This document shows, piece after piece, positions 1 to 8,250 of a stretch of 64,000 nucleotides of DNA. Position 1 is the first letter of the stretch. Each line of letters begins with the position of its first letter. The stretch is from Cellulomonas sp. NS3 (GTDB lineage: Bacteria > Actinomycetota > Actinomycetes > Actinomycetales > Cellulomonadaceae), in NCBI RefSeq assembly GCF_024757985.1, contig NZ_CP103289.1:1488001-1552000 (forward strand). The letters run 5' to 3'. Both the position numbers and the translations under genes were made by a program. The notes under the pieces were generated by a model. It was not told where the DNA came from. It did not search any database and saw only the letters and a program-made list of their open reading frames with translations.

Positions 1-2
1 CG

Positions 3-326
3 GCCCGCCGCGCCCGGGTCCCGGTCGCGGTGAGCCGGGTGGCGGGGGAGCCCGACGAGGCGTTCGCCGCCCGCGTGCGTGACGGCGCGGTGACCGGGCG
101 CGTCCGCGTCGTCGGGAGCGCCCCGGGGCTGCGCGAGGCTGCACGCACGCGGCTCGGCACCGTCACGGTGCTCGACCACCCGGTGGTCGCGAGCACGCGC
201 CGTGAGCTGCTCACGGTCGTGCGCGAGCAGGCGGTGAGCCGCACGCTGCACCGGTTCGGCCACCTGCCGGGCTCGGTCCCCGGCAGCGACGCGCACGCGG
301 ACGGCGGGCCGACCGCGGCGGCATGA
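3..326 (+). CDS. putA: C-terminal fragment of a PutA-type bifunctional proline/P5C dehydrogenase
   Basis: The frame is open from the left edge and ends in TGA at 324-326, so only the last ~107 residues are seen. The stretch PVVASTRRELLTVVREQAVS followed by a HRFGHL-like end resembles the extreme C-terminus of actinobacterial bifunctional proline dehydrogenase / L-glutamate-gamma-semialdehyde dehydrogenase, which oxidises proline to glutamate. No catalytic residue lies inside the window, so the assignment rests on the tail only. It converges with the fluoride-channel genes; a short palindromic tandem array lies just past its stop. Confidence 0.6.
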   Translation, partial: ARRARVPVAVSRVAGEPDEAFAARVRDGAVTGRVRVVGSAPGLREAARTRLGTVTVLDHPVVASTRRELLTVVREQAVSRTLHRFGHLPGSVPGSDAHADGGPTAAA

Positions 327-408
327 CCTGCACCGGGCGACCGGTCGGGCGGGACCTGCACCGGGAGACCGGTCGGGCACGACGTGCACCGGACGACCGG
401 TCCGATGC
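325..408. repeat. Three tandem 28-bp units, each with an ACCGGT palindrome
   Basis: Units lie at 325-352, 353-380 and 381-408, with a strict 28-bp period starting inside the putA stop codon. Unit 1 contains the perfect palindrome CGACCGGTCG; units 2 and 3 each carry one change in it. A further isolated ACCGGT copy lies near 460. The array fills the gap between two convergent genes, so it may act as a transcription end or mRNA-stabilising element. Confidence 0.7.
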
Positions 409-511
409 CGGGCTCGGCGGAGAGCCGGGCGCCCGGCGTGCGGCGCGACGGGCGCCGGCGACCGGTCCGGCGTGAGGCGGGGACGGCCCTCGGGTGCCGG
501 GCACGCCGGCC

Positions 512-901
512 TCAGGCGACGAGGTGGAACCCCGCGACCGCCGCCCCGACCCCGAGGACCAGGTGCGCGGCGACGTCGAGCACCGCGCGCAGCGTGCGGT
601 GCTGCCGCCAGAGCTCGACGACGTCGAGGCTGAACGTCGAGAACGTCGTCAGCCCGCCCGCGAACCCGGCGCCGAGCACCGTGCCCCAGCCCACGTCGAG
701 AGCGCCGCGGAGCACGAGCGCCGCGACGACCCCGAGCACGGCCGACCCGACCACGTTGACCGTGAGGGTCGCCCACGGGAACGTCGCCCGCCCGAGCCCG
801 CGGCGTCGCCTCTCCCGCGCGTGCACCAGCTCGGCCGCGTACCGCAGCTGAGCCCCGACGCCCGCGCCGACGCCGACCCCGAGCGCGACCCAGAGGCTCA
901 C
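512..901 (-). CDS. crcB: Fluoride channel subunit FluC/CrcB (second copy)
   Basis: A 129-residue four-helix membrane protein of the CrcB/FluC family, which expels fluoride as a dual-topology dimer. The family signature GGLTTFSTFS is visible, as is the N-terminal G-x-G-x-x-R segment (GAGVGAQLRY). GTG at 901 is chosen because it overlaps the stop of the upstream crcB copy by four bases (898-901) and gives the usual family length; longer in-frame starts run antisense-like through crcB1. Paired crcB genes in Gram-positive bacteria typically form a heterodimeric channel, the likely arrangement here. Confidence 0.9.
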   Translation of the reverse strand: MSLWVALGVGVGAGVGAQLRYAAELVHARERRRRGLGRATFPWATLTVNVVGSAVLGVVAALVLRGALDVGWGTVLGAGFAGGLTTFSTFSLDVVELWRQHRTLRAVLDVAAHLVLGVGAAVAGFHLVA

Positions 902-1320
902 GCCACACCGCCGTGGCGGGCCTGGCGCAGGGTCCGGGCGGGCAGCCGCGCCCCGAGCGCCACCCCGGCCGCGGCGGCCACGACCCCGCCGGCGAGCGAC
1001 GCCACGAGGTACCCCGCCGCGGTGCCCGCGTGCCCGTCCGTCGCGAGGACGTCGAGGGCGTGCGCGTACGCGGAGAACGTCGTGTAGCCGCCGAGGACGC
1101 CGGTGCCGAACGCCGGGCGGACCCACGCCGGTGCCCGGCGCCGTCCCACGATGCCCGCGACGAGCAGGCCCAGCAGGAACGAGCCGCTGACGTTGATCGC
1201 CCACGTGGTCCACGGCAGGGCACCCGGGGCCTCGGGGAAGGCGGTGGTCAGCGCGTACCGGGCGAGCCCACCGAGCGCACCCCCCGCGCCGACGAGCGCG
1301 AACGACAGGCGCAGGGTCAC
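898..1320 (-). CDS. crcB: Fluoride channel subunit FluC/CrcB (first copy)
   Basis: A 140-residue CrcB/FluC protein with the motif GGYTTFSAY in the third helix and GGLARYALT near the N-terminus. Four hydrophobic segments match the family. Its GTG start (1320) overlaps the TGA of the LacI-type regulator by four bases, and its own stop overlaps the next crcB, so the three genes are translationally coupled. The two copies differ clearly in sequence, as expected for partners of a heterodimeric channel and not for a recent duplication. Confidence 0.9.
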   Translation of the reverse strand: MTLRLSFALVGAGGALGGLARYALTTAFPEAPGALPWTTWAINVSGSFLLGLLVAGIVGRRRAPAWVRPAFGTGVLGGYTTFSAYAHALDVLATDGHAGTAAGYLVASLAGGVVAAAAGVALGARLPARTLRQARHGGVA

Positions 1321-2360
1321 GCGGAGGCGCGGATCACGAGCTCCGGAGCGAAGATCAGCGGCTCGCCGCCGATGACGGAGCCCTGGAGCTGGTCGAGCAG
1401 CCGCACGCCGGCGGCCCGTGCCATCGCGACGACCGGCTGGATCACGGTCGTGAGCGGCGGGTTCGTCGACATCGACACCCCGAGGTTGTCGTAGCCGACG
1501 ACCGCGATGTCGCCGGGCACGTCGCGCCCGAGCTCGGCGAGCACCCCGAGGGCGCCGGCGGCCATGAGGTCCGACGCCACGAAGAGCGCGTCGAGGTCCG
1601 GGTGGGCCTCGAGCAGCCGCCGGGCGCTCGCCGCCCCTGAGGCGATCGTGAAGTCGCCGTGCACGACGGCGCTCTCCGGGAGCCCCGCGGCGCGGACGGC
1701 CTCGCGCCAGCCGGCGAGGCGGTCGATGCCCGCGGACATGTCGAGAGGACCGGCGATGGTGCCGATGCGGCGCCGGCCGAGGTCGATCAGGTGCTGCGTC
1801 GCGATCCGGCCACCGGCGACGTTGTCGGTGTCGACGTACTGGGTGTCGCCCTCGTCGGAGAGCGGACGGCCGACGAAGACGTTCGGCAGGCGCGACTGCT
1901 GCAGCGCCCGGTCCAGCTCGTCGTCCCGGTGGTGCGAGACGACGATCGCGCCGTCGACGTGGCCGTTGCGCAGGTAGCGGATGGTGCGGGCGCTGTCGCC
2001 CGGGCGCGCGATGACGAGCACGAGCTGGAGCTCGGAGTCGGCGAGCGCGGTGCTCAGGCCGTTCAGGGTCCCCGCGAAGAACGGGTCCGAGAGGATGCGC
2101 TCGTCGGGCTCCGGGACCACGAGCGCGATCGAGTCGGTGCGCTTGGTGACGAGCGAGCGGGCGGCCCGGTTCGGGGTGTAGCCGAGGTCCGCGACGGCGG
2201 CCTCGACCGACGCCTGCGCCTCCGGGGAGACGCGGAGACCGCCGTTGATGGCGCGGGACGCCGTCGAGCGCGAGACCCCGGCCCGCTCGGCGACCTGCTC
2301 GAGCGTGGGTGCAGGAGGGCGCCCGACGTCGTTCCGGAACGTGGTGTTGTCGACCACCAT
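1317..2360 (-). CDS. LacI-family transcriptional regulator
   Basis: A 347-residue LacI/GalR regulator. The N-terminal helix-turn-helix reads VAERAGVSRSTASRAIN (about residues 23-39), followed by the hinge and a periplasmic-binding-protein-like sugar-binding domain. A Shine-Dalgarno-like GAGGGGA precedes the ATG. It sits downstream of, and in the same direction as, a CUT1 sugar transporter operon, so it is the obvious candidate to bind the operator at 5902-5913 and release it on sugar binding; the ligand cannot be read from sequence. A strong hairpin separates it from the transporter, so it may have its own promoter in 2361-2417. Coupling to the crcB genes is unusual. Confidence 0.92.
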   Translation of the reverse strand: MVVDNTTFRNDVGRPPAPTLEQVAERAGVSRSTASRAINGGLRVSPEAQASVEAAVADLGYTPNRAARSLVTKRTDSIALVVPEPDERILSDPFFAGTLNGLSTALADSELQLVLVIARPGDSARTIRYLRNGHVDGAIVVSHHRDDELDRALQQSRLPNVFVGRPLSDEGDTQYVDTDNVAGGRIATQHLIDLGRRRIGTIAGPLDMSAGIDRLAGWREAVRAAGLPESAVVHGDFTIASGAASARRLLEAHPDLDALFVASDLMAAGALGVLAELGRDVPGDIAVVGYDNLGVSMSTNPPLTTVIQPVVAMARAAGVRLLDQLQGSVIGGEPLIFAPELVIRASA

Positions 2361-2417
2361 TGGTCGTCGTCCCCTCGTGAGGCTGCGGTGGCAGCGAGCT
2401 GCGCGGCGTGCGGTCAG

Positions 2418-2450
2418 CCGCGCGGGGGCGATGGTGACGCCCCCGCGCGG
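2418..2450 (-). terminator. Hairpin after the sugar ABC operon
   Basis: A perfect 13-bp GC stem (2418-2430 with 2438-2450) closes a 7-nt loop, eight bases past the stop of the inner permease gene. No T-run follows, which is usual for high-GC actinobacteria. It probably ends or attenuates the transporter transcript before lacI. Confidence 0.7.
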
Positions 2451-2457
2451 CGCGGGA

Positions 2458-3375
2458 TCAACCCTTGACCGCGCCCGCCATGATGCCGGCGACGAGCTGA
2501 CGGCCGGCGAAGACGAACAGGATGACCAGCGGTACCACGGAGAGCGTGACGCCCGCCATGATCAGCGCCATGTCCTTGAAGTACGTGGACTGGAGCAGCT
2601 GGACGGCGACCGGGAGGGTCGGGTTCGTCGAGCCGAGGACGATGAACGGCCAGAAGAAGTTCGTCCACGAGCCGACGAACGTGAACAGCGCGAGCATCGC
2701 CGCCGCCGGACGGGCCGCCGGCATCGCGACGTGCCAGAACGTGCGGATCATCGAGGCCCCGTCGACGCGTGCCGCCTCGATGAGCTCGTAGGGCAGCGCG
2801 CTCTCGAGGTACTGGGTCATCCAGAACACCCCGAAGGCGGTGACCATGCCGGGCACGATGACCGCGACGAGCTTGCCGGTCCAGCCGAGCTCCGACATCA
2901 CGATGAACAGCGGGACGATGCCCAGCTGCGTCGGGACCGCCATCGTCGCGATGACGAACACGAGCAGCGGGCCACGGCCGCGGAAGCGGAGCTTGGAGAA
3001 CGAGAACCCGGCGAGCGTCGAGAACACCACGACCGAGGCGGCCGTGAGCGTCGAGACGATCACGCTGTTGGTCAGGGCCTTCCAGAACCGGATGTCCGCG
3101 TTCAGGACCCGGTTGACGTTGTCGAAGAACTCGCCCTGCGGGATGAGCGAGGGGATCGGCGTCTGGGCGATCGTGGCCGCGTTCGAGCTCGCGAGCAGGA
3201 ACATGTAGTACAGCGGCGCGGCGGAGGCCAGGATGACGATGCCGAGGACCGTGTACGTGAGCCAGCCCGGTCGACGGTCCGAGCCGGCGCCCTGCGGACG
3301 GCGGCGACGGGCGGCGGAGCGTGCGGCGCCCGCCCCGGCCGTCTGTCGGATGACGGGGATCGAAGGAGCGCTCAT
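2458..3375 (-). CDS. Carbohydrate ABC transporter permease, MalG type
   Basis: A 305-residue permease of the CUT1 sugar transporter class. About six hydrophobic segments follow a basic cytoplasmic N-terminus, and the ATPase-docking EAA loop (EAARVDGASMIRTFW) begins near residue 200. The ATG at 3375 overlaps the stop of the MalF-type gene by four bases (3372-3375), which fixes the start; the longer in-frame opening would run well into that gene. It pairs with the upstream permease to form the membrane channel. The ATPase must come from elsewhere, typically a shared MsiK-like protein in actinobacteria. Confidence 0.93.
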   Translation of the reverse strand: MSAPSIPVIRQTAGAGAARSAARRRRPQGAGSDRRPGWLTYTVLGIVILASAAPLYYMFLLASSNAATIAQTPIPSLIPQGEFFDNVNRVLNADIRFWKALTNSVIVSTLTAASVVVFSTLAGFSFSKLRFRGRGPLLVFVIATMAVPTQLGIVPLFIVMSELGWTGKLVAVIVPGMVTAFGVFWMTQYLESALPYELIEAARVDGASMIRTFWHVAMPAARPAAAMLALFTFVGSWTNFFWPFIVLGSTNPTLPVAVQLLQSTYFKDMALIMAGVTLSVVPLVILFVFAGRQLVAGIMAGAVKG

Positions 3376-4373
3376 CGCTTCTTCCTTCCGCTCTTCGGCG
3401 CCGACTCGGAGGAGATGCGGCGGGTGATGGAGAAGTTGATGATCCCGACGACGATGATGATCAGGAACAGGATCCACGCCACGGCGGCGGCGCGGCCGAA
3501 GCTCTTCTGCGCGCCCCAGCCCAGCTCGTAGAGGTACATCGTCGCGGTCATCCACTGGCGGTCGTTGCCGCCCTGACCGATCTGGTCGTACAGGCGCGGC
3601 TCGTCGAAGATCTGCAGCCCGCCGATGGTCGACGTGAGGACGACGAAGATGATCGTCGGGCGCAGCATCGGGACCGTCACGGAGAAGAACTGACGCAGGC
3701 GGCCAGCGCCGTCGAGGATCGCGGCCTCGTAGATGTCACGCGGGACGGCCTGCATCGCCGCGAGGAAGATCAGCGTGTTGTAGCCGGTCCAGCGGAAGTT
3801 GACCATCGTGGAGATCGCGAAGTGGCTGGCCAGCACGTCGCCGTGCCACTTGACCGGCTCGACCCCGAAGGTCCCGAGCACCGTGTTGACGACGCCAGAC
3901 TGGTCGGCGAAGAGCTTGCTGAAGATGAGGCTGACGGCGACCGGCGCCACGACGTAGGGGAGGAGCACACCCATGCGCCAGAACGTCCGCGCCCGCAGGT
4001 TCGCGTCGAGGAACGCGGCGAGGATGATCGCGATGAAGACCTGGGGCACCGAGGACAGCAGGAAGATGCTGAACGTGTTCCGCAGGCCGCGCCAGAAGTT
4101 CGGCTGGGCCAGCACGTCCTGGTAGTTCTTCAGGCCGACGAAGTCGCCCTGCCCGCCGATCAGGTGCCAGTCGTGCACGGAGACGACGGCGGTGTAGGCG
4201 AGGGGGAAGAGGCCCACGAGGGCGAACAGGATGAAGAACGGGGAGATGTAGAGGTAGGGCGAGAGCTTGACGTCCCAGCGCCCGAGCTGCTGGCTGAATC
4301 CGACGCGCTGGGGTGCCCGTTCGGGGCCGCGGCTCGTGCGGCGGGCCGGCGTCGGCGTGGTGGTGGTGGCCAT
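3372..4373 (-). CDS. Carbohydrate ABC transporter permease, MalF type
   Basis: A 333-residue CUT1 permease with about six membrane segments and an EAA loop YEAAILDGAGRLRQF near residue 215. The ATG at 4373 is preceded by GAAGGA at good spacing, which decides the start over an upstream in-frame alternative lying within the intergenic hairpin. It is second in the binding protein-MalF-MalG operon and would form the heterodimeric channel with the next gene. Confidence 0.93.
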   Translation of the reverse strand: MATTTTPTPARRTSRGPERAPQRVGFSQQLGRWDVKLSPYLYISPFFILFALVGLFPLAYTAVVSVHDWHLIGGQGDFVGLKNYQDVLAQPNFWRGLRNTFSIFLLSSVPQVFIAIILAAFLDANLRARTFWRMGVLLPYVVAPVAVSLIFSKLFADQSGVVNTVLGTFGVEPVKWHGDVLASHFAISTMVNFRWTGYNTLIFLAAMQAVPRDIYEAAILDGAGRLRQFFSVTVPMLRPTIIFVVLTSTIGGLQIFDEPRLYDQIGQGGNDRQWMTATMYLYELGWGAQKSFGRAAAVAWILFLIIIVVGIINFSITRRISSESAPKSGRKKR

Positions 4374-4411
4374 CGGTGTCCTTCGGCGGGGAGAGGTCGT
4401 CGAGCGTGGGA

Positions 4412-4450
4412 CAGGGCCGGGCCGGCGGTGCGTCCGCCGGCCCGGCCCTG
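4412..4450 (-). terminator. Intra-operon hairpin between binding protein and permease genes
   Basis: A perfect 17-bp GC stem (4412-4428 with 4434-4450) around a 5-nt loop lies between the stop of the solute-binding protein gene and the malF-type start. In sugar operons such a structure usually stabilises the upstream mRNA or partly terminates, giving more binding protein than permease. The function is inferred from position. Confidence 0.75.
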
Positions 4451-4456
4451 GTGGAA

Positions 4457-5764
4457 TCAGCCGAGTGCGCTGACTGCCTCTTCGAACTTGGCCCACGACG
4501 TCGCGGCGTCGTCGGTCTGGTCCACGTCCACGCGGTTGATCGCCTGCGACATCGCGTCGCTGACCGCGAAGTAGTTCGGGCCCTTGAACGGCGGGACCGG
4601 GTTCACGGCGAGCGCCCGCTCGGACAGGATCTGGCCGGTGGGGGCGTTGTTGAAGAACTCGTTCGTGACCGAGAGCAGGTCCTCGCTCTCGAGGGCCTCG
4701 GTCTGGCTCGGGAACGTGCCCTTCGCCTTGAACGCCTTGATCTGCTGCTCGGGAGCCGTCAGCCAGGCAGCGAGAGCCTTGGCCTCCTCCGGGTGCTCAC
4801 CCTGGGCCGGGACGGTCAGGAACGAGCCGCCCCAGTTGCCGCCGCCGCCGGGGAAGACGTTGGCGATGTCCCAGCCGGTGACGCCGTCGGCGTTGCCCTC
4901 GATGACACCGAGCATCCAGCCCGGCGCGAGCATCGTCGCGAAGCCGTTGTTCTGGAACGACGCGGTCCAGTCCTCGCTCCACTGCGACTTGTGCGACGAG
5001 AGGTTCTTCTCGACGCCGGCCTCGAGGACGGCGTCGTACGCCTCCCGGACCTCGGGGTTCTCGAGCGCGGTGATCTCACCGGTCTCGGGGTCCTCGAAGG
5101 CGGCCTCCATCTGGTTGACCATGCCCTGGAAGATGGCGGCGCTCGAGTCGAAGAACGCGACGTCGGGGCTGTTGGCCTTGAACTGCTCGCCGACCGCGAA
5201 GTACTTGTCCCACGTGGCGTCCTCGCCACCGAACAGCGCGGCGACCTCCTCGCGGTCGGTCGGGAGACCGGCAGCGGCGAACAGGTCGGAGCGGTACGCG
5301 ATGGCCTCGGGGCCGATGTCGGTGCCGTAGCCGATGAGGCGGCCGTCCTCGGCCGTGGCCTGCGCGACCTTCCAGTCGAGCCAGCGGCCCTCGACCTCGT
5401 CCGACGTCAGGTCGACGAACTTGTCCGAGTACTGGAGGAGCTCGGGGAGCCAGTCGACCTCGATGGCCTCGATGTCCGAGAGGCCGGAGCCCGCGGCGAG
5501 ACGCGTGTTGAGGTTGTCGCGCGCCTCGTTCGAGGTGGCGGCCTTCTTGTGCTCGACGGTGATGTTCGGGTTCGCGGCCTCGTACTCGGCGATGAGGTCC
5601 TCGTAGCCGAACTCGTTGAACGTGGCGACCGTCAGCGTGATCTTCTCGTCACCGCTGGCGTCGTCGGTCGACCCCGAGTCGCCCGAGCCGCATGCGGTGG
5701 CGAGGAGGGCAACACCCGTCACCCCGGCCGCGACGGCCCACATCTTGCGTGTGGTCTTGCGCAC
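4457..5764 (-). CDS. Sugar ABC transporter substrate-binding lipoprotein
   Basis: A 435-residue extracellular solute-binding protein (family 1). A basic start and hydrophobic segment end in LATAC, a relaxed lipobox with Cys25 as the lipidated residue, followed by a Ser/Gly/Asp-rich linker. GTG at 5764 follows GGGAG at about six bases and was preferred to an upstream ATG because the signal peptide begins just after it. It would capture sugar outside the membrane and deliver it to the two downstream permeases. The specific sugar is not evident. Confidence 0.92.
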   Translation of the reverse strand: MRKTTRKMWAVAAGVTGVALLATACGSGDSGSTDDASGDEKITLTVATFNEFGYEDLIAEYEAANPNITVEHKKAATSNEARDNLNTRLAAGSGLSDIEAIEVDWLPELLQYSDKFVDLTSDEVEGRWLDWKVAQATAEDGRLIGYGTDIGPEAIAYRSDLFAAAGLPTDREEVAALFGGEDATWDKYFAVGEQFKANSPDVAFFDSSAAIFQGMVNQMEAAFEDPETGEITALENPEVREAYDAVLEAGVEKNLSSHKSQWSEDWTASFQNNGFATMLAPGWMLGVIEGNADGVTGWDIANVFPGGGGNWGGSFLTVPAQGEHPEEAKALAAWLTAPEQQIKAFKAKGTFPSQTEALESEDLLSVTNEFFNNAPTGQILSERALAVNPVPPFKGPNYFAVSDAMSQAINRVDVDQTDDAATSWAKFEEAVSALG

Positions 5765-5901
5765 TGTGACTCCCTTGTCAGTCGGACGGCGTCCTCGCCG
5801 TACCCGTGGACGCGACGGACGCACCGCCGCAGGGGGCGCGCGGACGACCGGTCACGTGGGCCGTGTGGACCCTCACGTGGGGACGTTCCCGTGGAATGTG
5901 C

Positions 5902-5913
5902 GGGAGCGTTCCC
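5902..5913. promoter_or_regulatory. LacI-family operator
   Basis: GGGAGCGTTCCC is an imperfect palindrome with the central CG typical of LacI/GalR operators in actinobacteria. It lies about 15 bases downstream of the predicted -10 box of the binding-protein promoter, where a bound repressor would block transcription. Confidence 0.7.
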
Positions 5914-5927
5914 ACGCGCTGCGGTGA

Positions 5928-5956
5928 ACTCTGTCCTCAGGCTGGTCGGGTGTCAA
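5928..5956 (-). promoter_or_regulatory. Promoter of the sugar ABC operon
   Basis: On the minus strand a consensus TTGACA (5956-5951) is followed after 17 bases by CAGAGT (5933-5928), which keeps the key A2 and T6 of a -10 box. It points toward the binding-protein gene and places the operator just after the start site. Confidence 0.65.
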
Positions 5957-6048
5957 GGATGAGAGCCCCGACATCTCCGTGGTAGCGATCCCACACCGGT
6001 GTTCCCGCAGGTCACAGCGTTATGGACACGTTAGGTGTTACCGAATTG

Positions 6049-6564
6049 TTACGGCTGGACACCCGATCCGTGATCTTCGAGCCAGCGGGCCGCGACGGCC
6101 GACTCCGCACCCAGCGCGGTCCGGATCGCGCCACCCGCGGCCTCCTCGACCGCGGCGGCGAACAGGGGGATCGCGGCCTTGACCTCGCCCTCGTACGTGA
6201 GGGTCGTCCGGTCGCCGGCCGGCGTGAGCGACGACGTGCCCGTGAGGCGCACGGGAGCTCCCGTGATCTCGACGACCACGGTCCCGCGGCGCGACCCGTC
6301 GGGAGCCGGCCCCTCCCACGCCTCGACCTGACGCACGTCGAGCCGCGAGCCGACGAAGCCGCGCACGTTCGCGGGGATCTGGTCCGTCGGGAGCGAGCGG
6401 CGCGTCGTCACGGTGAAGGCACCGCCCTCGCCGGCCACGACGTCGACCTGCTGGTCGAGCGCACCGGAGGCCCGCACCTTCGCGTGCACGTACGCCGGGT
6501 CGGCGAGCATCGCGGCGACCGCCTCGGGCGTGCCGGCGAGGTCGAGCGGGACATGGAGGTGCAC
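6049..6564 (-). CDS. DUF2505-like polyketide-cyclase/START-fold protein
   Basis: A 171-residue protein whose start (VHLHVPLDLAGTPEAVAAML) and pattern resemble the actinobacterial DUF2505 family, a START/SRPBCC-like fold predicted to bind a hydrophobic ligand. GTG at 6564 is preceded by GGAAGGA about nine bases away and excludes a very long antisense extension through the kinase gene. No signal peptide or membrane segment is seen. It is divergent from pdtaS and its role is unknown. Confidence 0.75.
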   Translation of the reverse strand: MHLHVPLDLAGTPEAVAAMLADPAYVHAKVRASGALDQQVDVVAGEGGAFTVTTRRSLPTDQIPANVRGFVGSRLDVRQVEAWEGPAPDGSRRGTVVVEITGAPVRLTGTSSLTPAGDRTTLTYEGEVKAAIPLFAAAVEEAAGGAIRTALGAESAVAARWLEDHGSGVQP

Positions 6565-6654
6565 GGCGCTGGGTCCTTCCCTGCGGGGCTGGTGCCGCGA
6601 GTTTATCCGCCGGGCCCCGCACGGTGCGCGAGCCGCGCTGCCCGGACGCGCGCC

Positions 6655-6669
6655 TACGCTGGACCGGTG
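6655..6669 (+). promoter_or_regulatory. Leaderless promoter/start of pdtaS
   Basis: TACGCT at 6655-6660 lies exactly six bases before the GTG at 6667, so transcription should begin at the start codon. No Shine-Dalgarno is present. Confidence 0.6.
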
Positions 6670-8157
6670 TCCACCCTGAGCGACCTCGCCACGCGCCACG
6701 CGTCCTCCCTCGACGCCGCCGACCTCGAGTGGCTCCACCTGCTCGTCGGTGACTGGCAGGTGATCTCCGACCTCGCGTTCGCCGACCTCGTGCTCTGGCT
6801 CCCCGCCGACGACGGGGACTTCGTCGCCATCGCGCAGTGCCGCCCGAGCACCGGCGCAACCGTGCACTACGACGACGTCGTCGGCTCGCGCCCCCCCGAG
6901 GGGCAGCGGCCCCAGCTGCAGAAGTCGCTCACCGAGGTCCGGGCCCAGCGCTCGCGCGAGCCGCGCTGGTTCGGCTCCTACGCGGTGCGCGAGGAGGCGG
7001 TGCCCGTCGTGCGCCAGGGCCGCGCGATCGCGGTCGTCGCCCGGCAGACGAATCTCGGCGGTGCGCGCACGCCGAGCCGGCTCGAGCTCAACTACGTCGA
7101 GGCCGCCGACGACCTCATGGGCATGATCTCGCGCGGTGAGTTCCCTGCGGCGAACGCCCCCACCGGTCCGCGCCGCGGAGCGCCCCGGGTCGGCGACGGG
7201 CTCATCCGGCTGAACTCCGAGGGCGAGGTGCTGTACGCGAGCCCGAACGCGCTCAGCTGCTTCCACCGGCTCGGCGCGCTCGGCGACCTCGTCGGGCGCT
7301 CGCTCGTCGAGGTCACGACCGACCTGATCGAGCAGAAGGCCACCGTCGACGAGTCCATGCCGCTCGTCGTGATGGGGCGTGCGCCCTGGCGCACCGACAT
7401 CGAGGCGCGCGGCGTGGCGCTCTCGCTGCGCGCCGTCCCGCTCACGGAGCACGGCCAGCGGCTCGGCGCCGTGCTGCTCTGCCGGGACGTCTCCGAGCTG
7501 CGCCGTCGTGAGCGCGAGCTCATCACCAAGGACGCGACGATCCGCGAGATCCACCACCGGGTCAAGAACAACCTGCAGACCGTCGCGGCGCTGCTCCGGC
7601 TGCAGTCCCGCCGGATGAGCAGCCCCGAGGCGAAGGACGCGCTCGACGAGGCGATGCGACGCGTCGCGACCATCGCGCTCGTGCACGAGACCCTGTCGCA
7701 GACCCTCGACGAGGCGGTGCCGTTCGACGACCTCGTGGGGCGGAGCCTGCGCCTCGCGGCGGACGTGGCGTCGGCCGGCGGCCACGTGCGGACCGTGGTG
7801 CAAGGCGTGTTCGGGCTCGTGCCCGCCGAGGACGCGACGGCGCTCGCGCTCGTGCTGACCGAGCTCGTGACCAACGCGGTCGAGCACGGGCTCGCGAACG
7901 GCGTCGGCGGCACGGTCGAGATCACCGCGGTGCGCGACGGCGACGCGCTCGGGATCACCGTCGCGGACGACGGCGTCGGGCTCCCCGAGAAGGCCGGCGC
8001 GGGGACCGGGCTGGGGACGCAGATCGTCTCGACGCTCGTGACCAACGAGCTGCGGGGGTCCATCACGTGGGGCGCGCGCGAGGGCGGCGGCACCGAGGTC
8101 GTGCTCGACGTCGTGCTGCGGACGCCCAACCGCGAGACCGGGTCGATCCGGCACTGA
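6667..8157 (+). CDS. pdtaS: PdtaS-type sensor histidine kinase
   Basis: A 496-residue soluble kinase. An N-terminal GAF-like domain of the PdtaS type (about 1-155) is followed by a PAS-like domain (about 175-280), then the HisKA_2 motif EIHHRVKNNLQTVAALLRLQ with His296/297 as the phosphoacceptor region, and an HATPase with a TNAVEHG N-box and DDGVGLPE. In mycobacteria PdtaS phosphorylates the RNA-binding antiterminator PdtaR; no PdtaR gene is adjacent, as in mycobacteria. It faces whiB1, the same neighbourhood as Rv3219-Rv3220c of M. tuberculosis. Confidence 0.92.
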   Translation: MSTLSDLATRHASSLDAADLEWLHLLVGDWQVISDLAFADLVLWLPADDGDFVAIAQCRPSTGATVHYDDVVGSRPPEGQRPQLQKSLTEVRAQRSREPRWFGSYAVREEAVPVVRQGRAIAVVARQTNLGGARTPSRLELNYVEAADDLMGMISRGEFPAANAPTGPRRGAPRVGDGLIRLNSEGEVLYASPNALSCFHRLGALGDLVGRSLVEVTTDLIEQKATVDESMPLVVMGRAPWRTDIEARGVALSLRAVPLTEHGQRLGAVLLCRDVSELRRRERELITKDATIREIHHRVKNNLQTVAALLRLQSRRMSSPEAKDALDEAMRRVATIALVHETLSQTLDEAVPFDDLVGRSLRLAADVASAGGHVRTVVQGVFGLVPAEDATALALVLTELVTNAVEHGLANGVGGTVEITAVRDGDALGITVADDGVGLPEKAGAGTGLGTQIVSTLVTNELRGSITWGAREGGGTEVVLDVVLRTPNRETGSIRH

Positions 8158-8196
8158 GCGCGCGGGCTGGGGGCGGCGCGCTCGCCCCGGACGCGA

Positions 8197-8232
8197 CTCA
8201 GCCGCCGGTGCCCGTGGGCATCGACGGCTGAG
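8197..8232. terminator. Bidirectional terminator between pdtaS and whiB1
   Basis: An outer 8-bp perfect stem (8197-8204 with 8225-8232) encloses an inner TGCCC/GGGCA stem. It lies between two convergent genes. Confidence 0.7.
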
Positions 8233-8250
8233 AACGGACGGTCGGGTGCG

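Noticed and set aside
898-1320. Fluoride riboswitch for the crcB genes
   Set aside because: No leader exists: the first crcB start overlaps the lacI stop codon.
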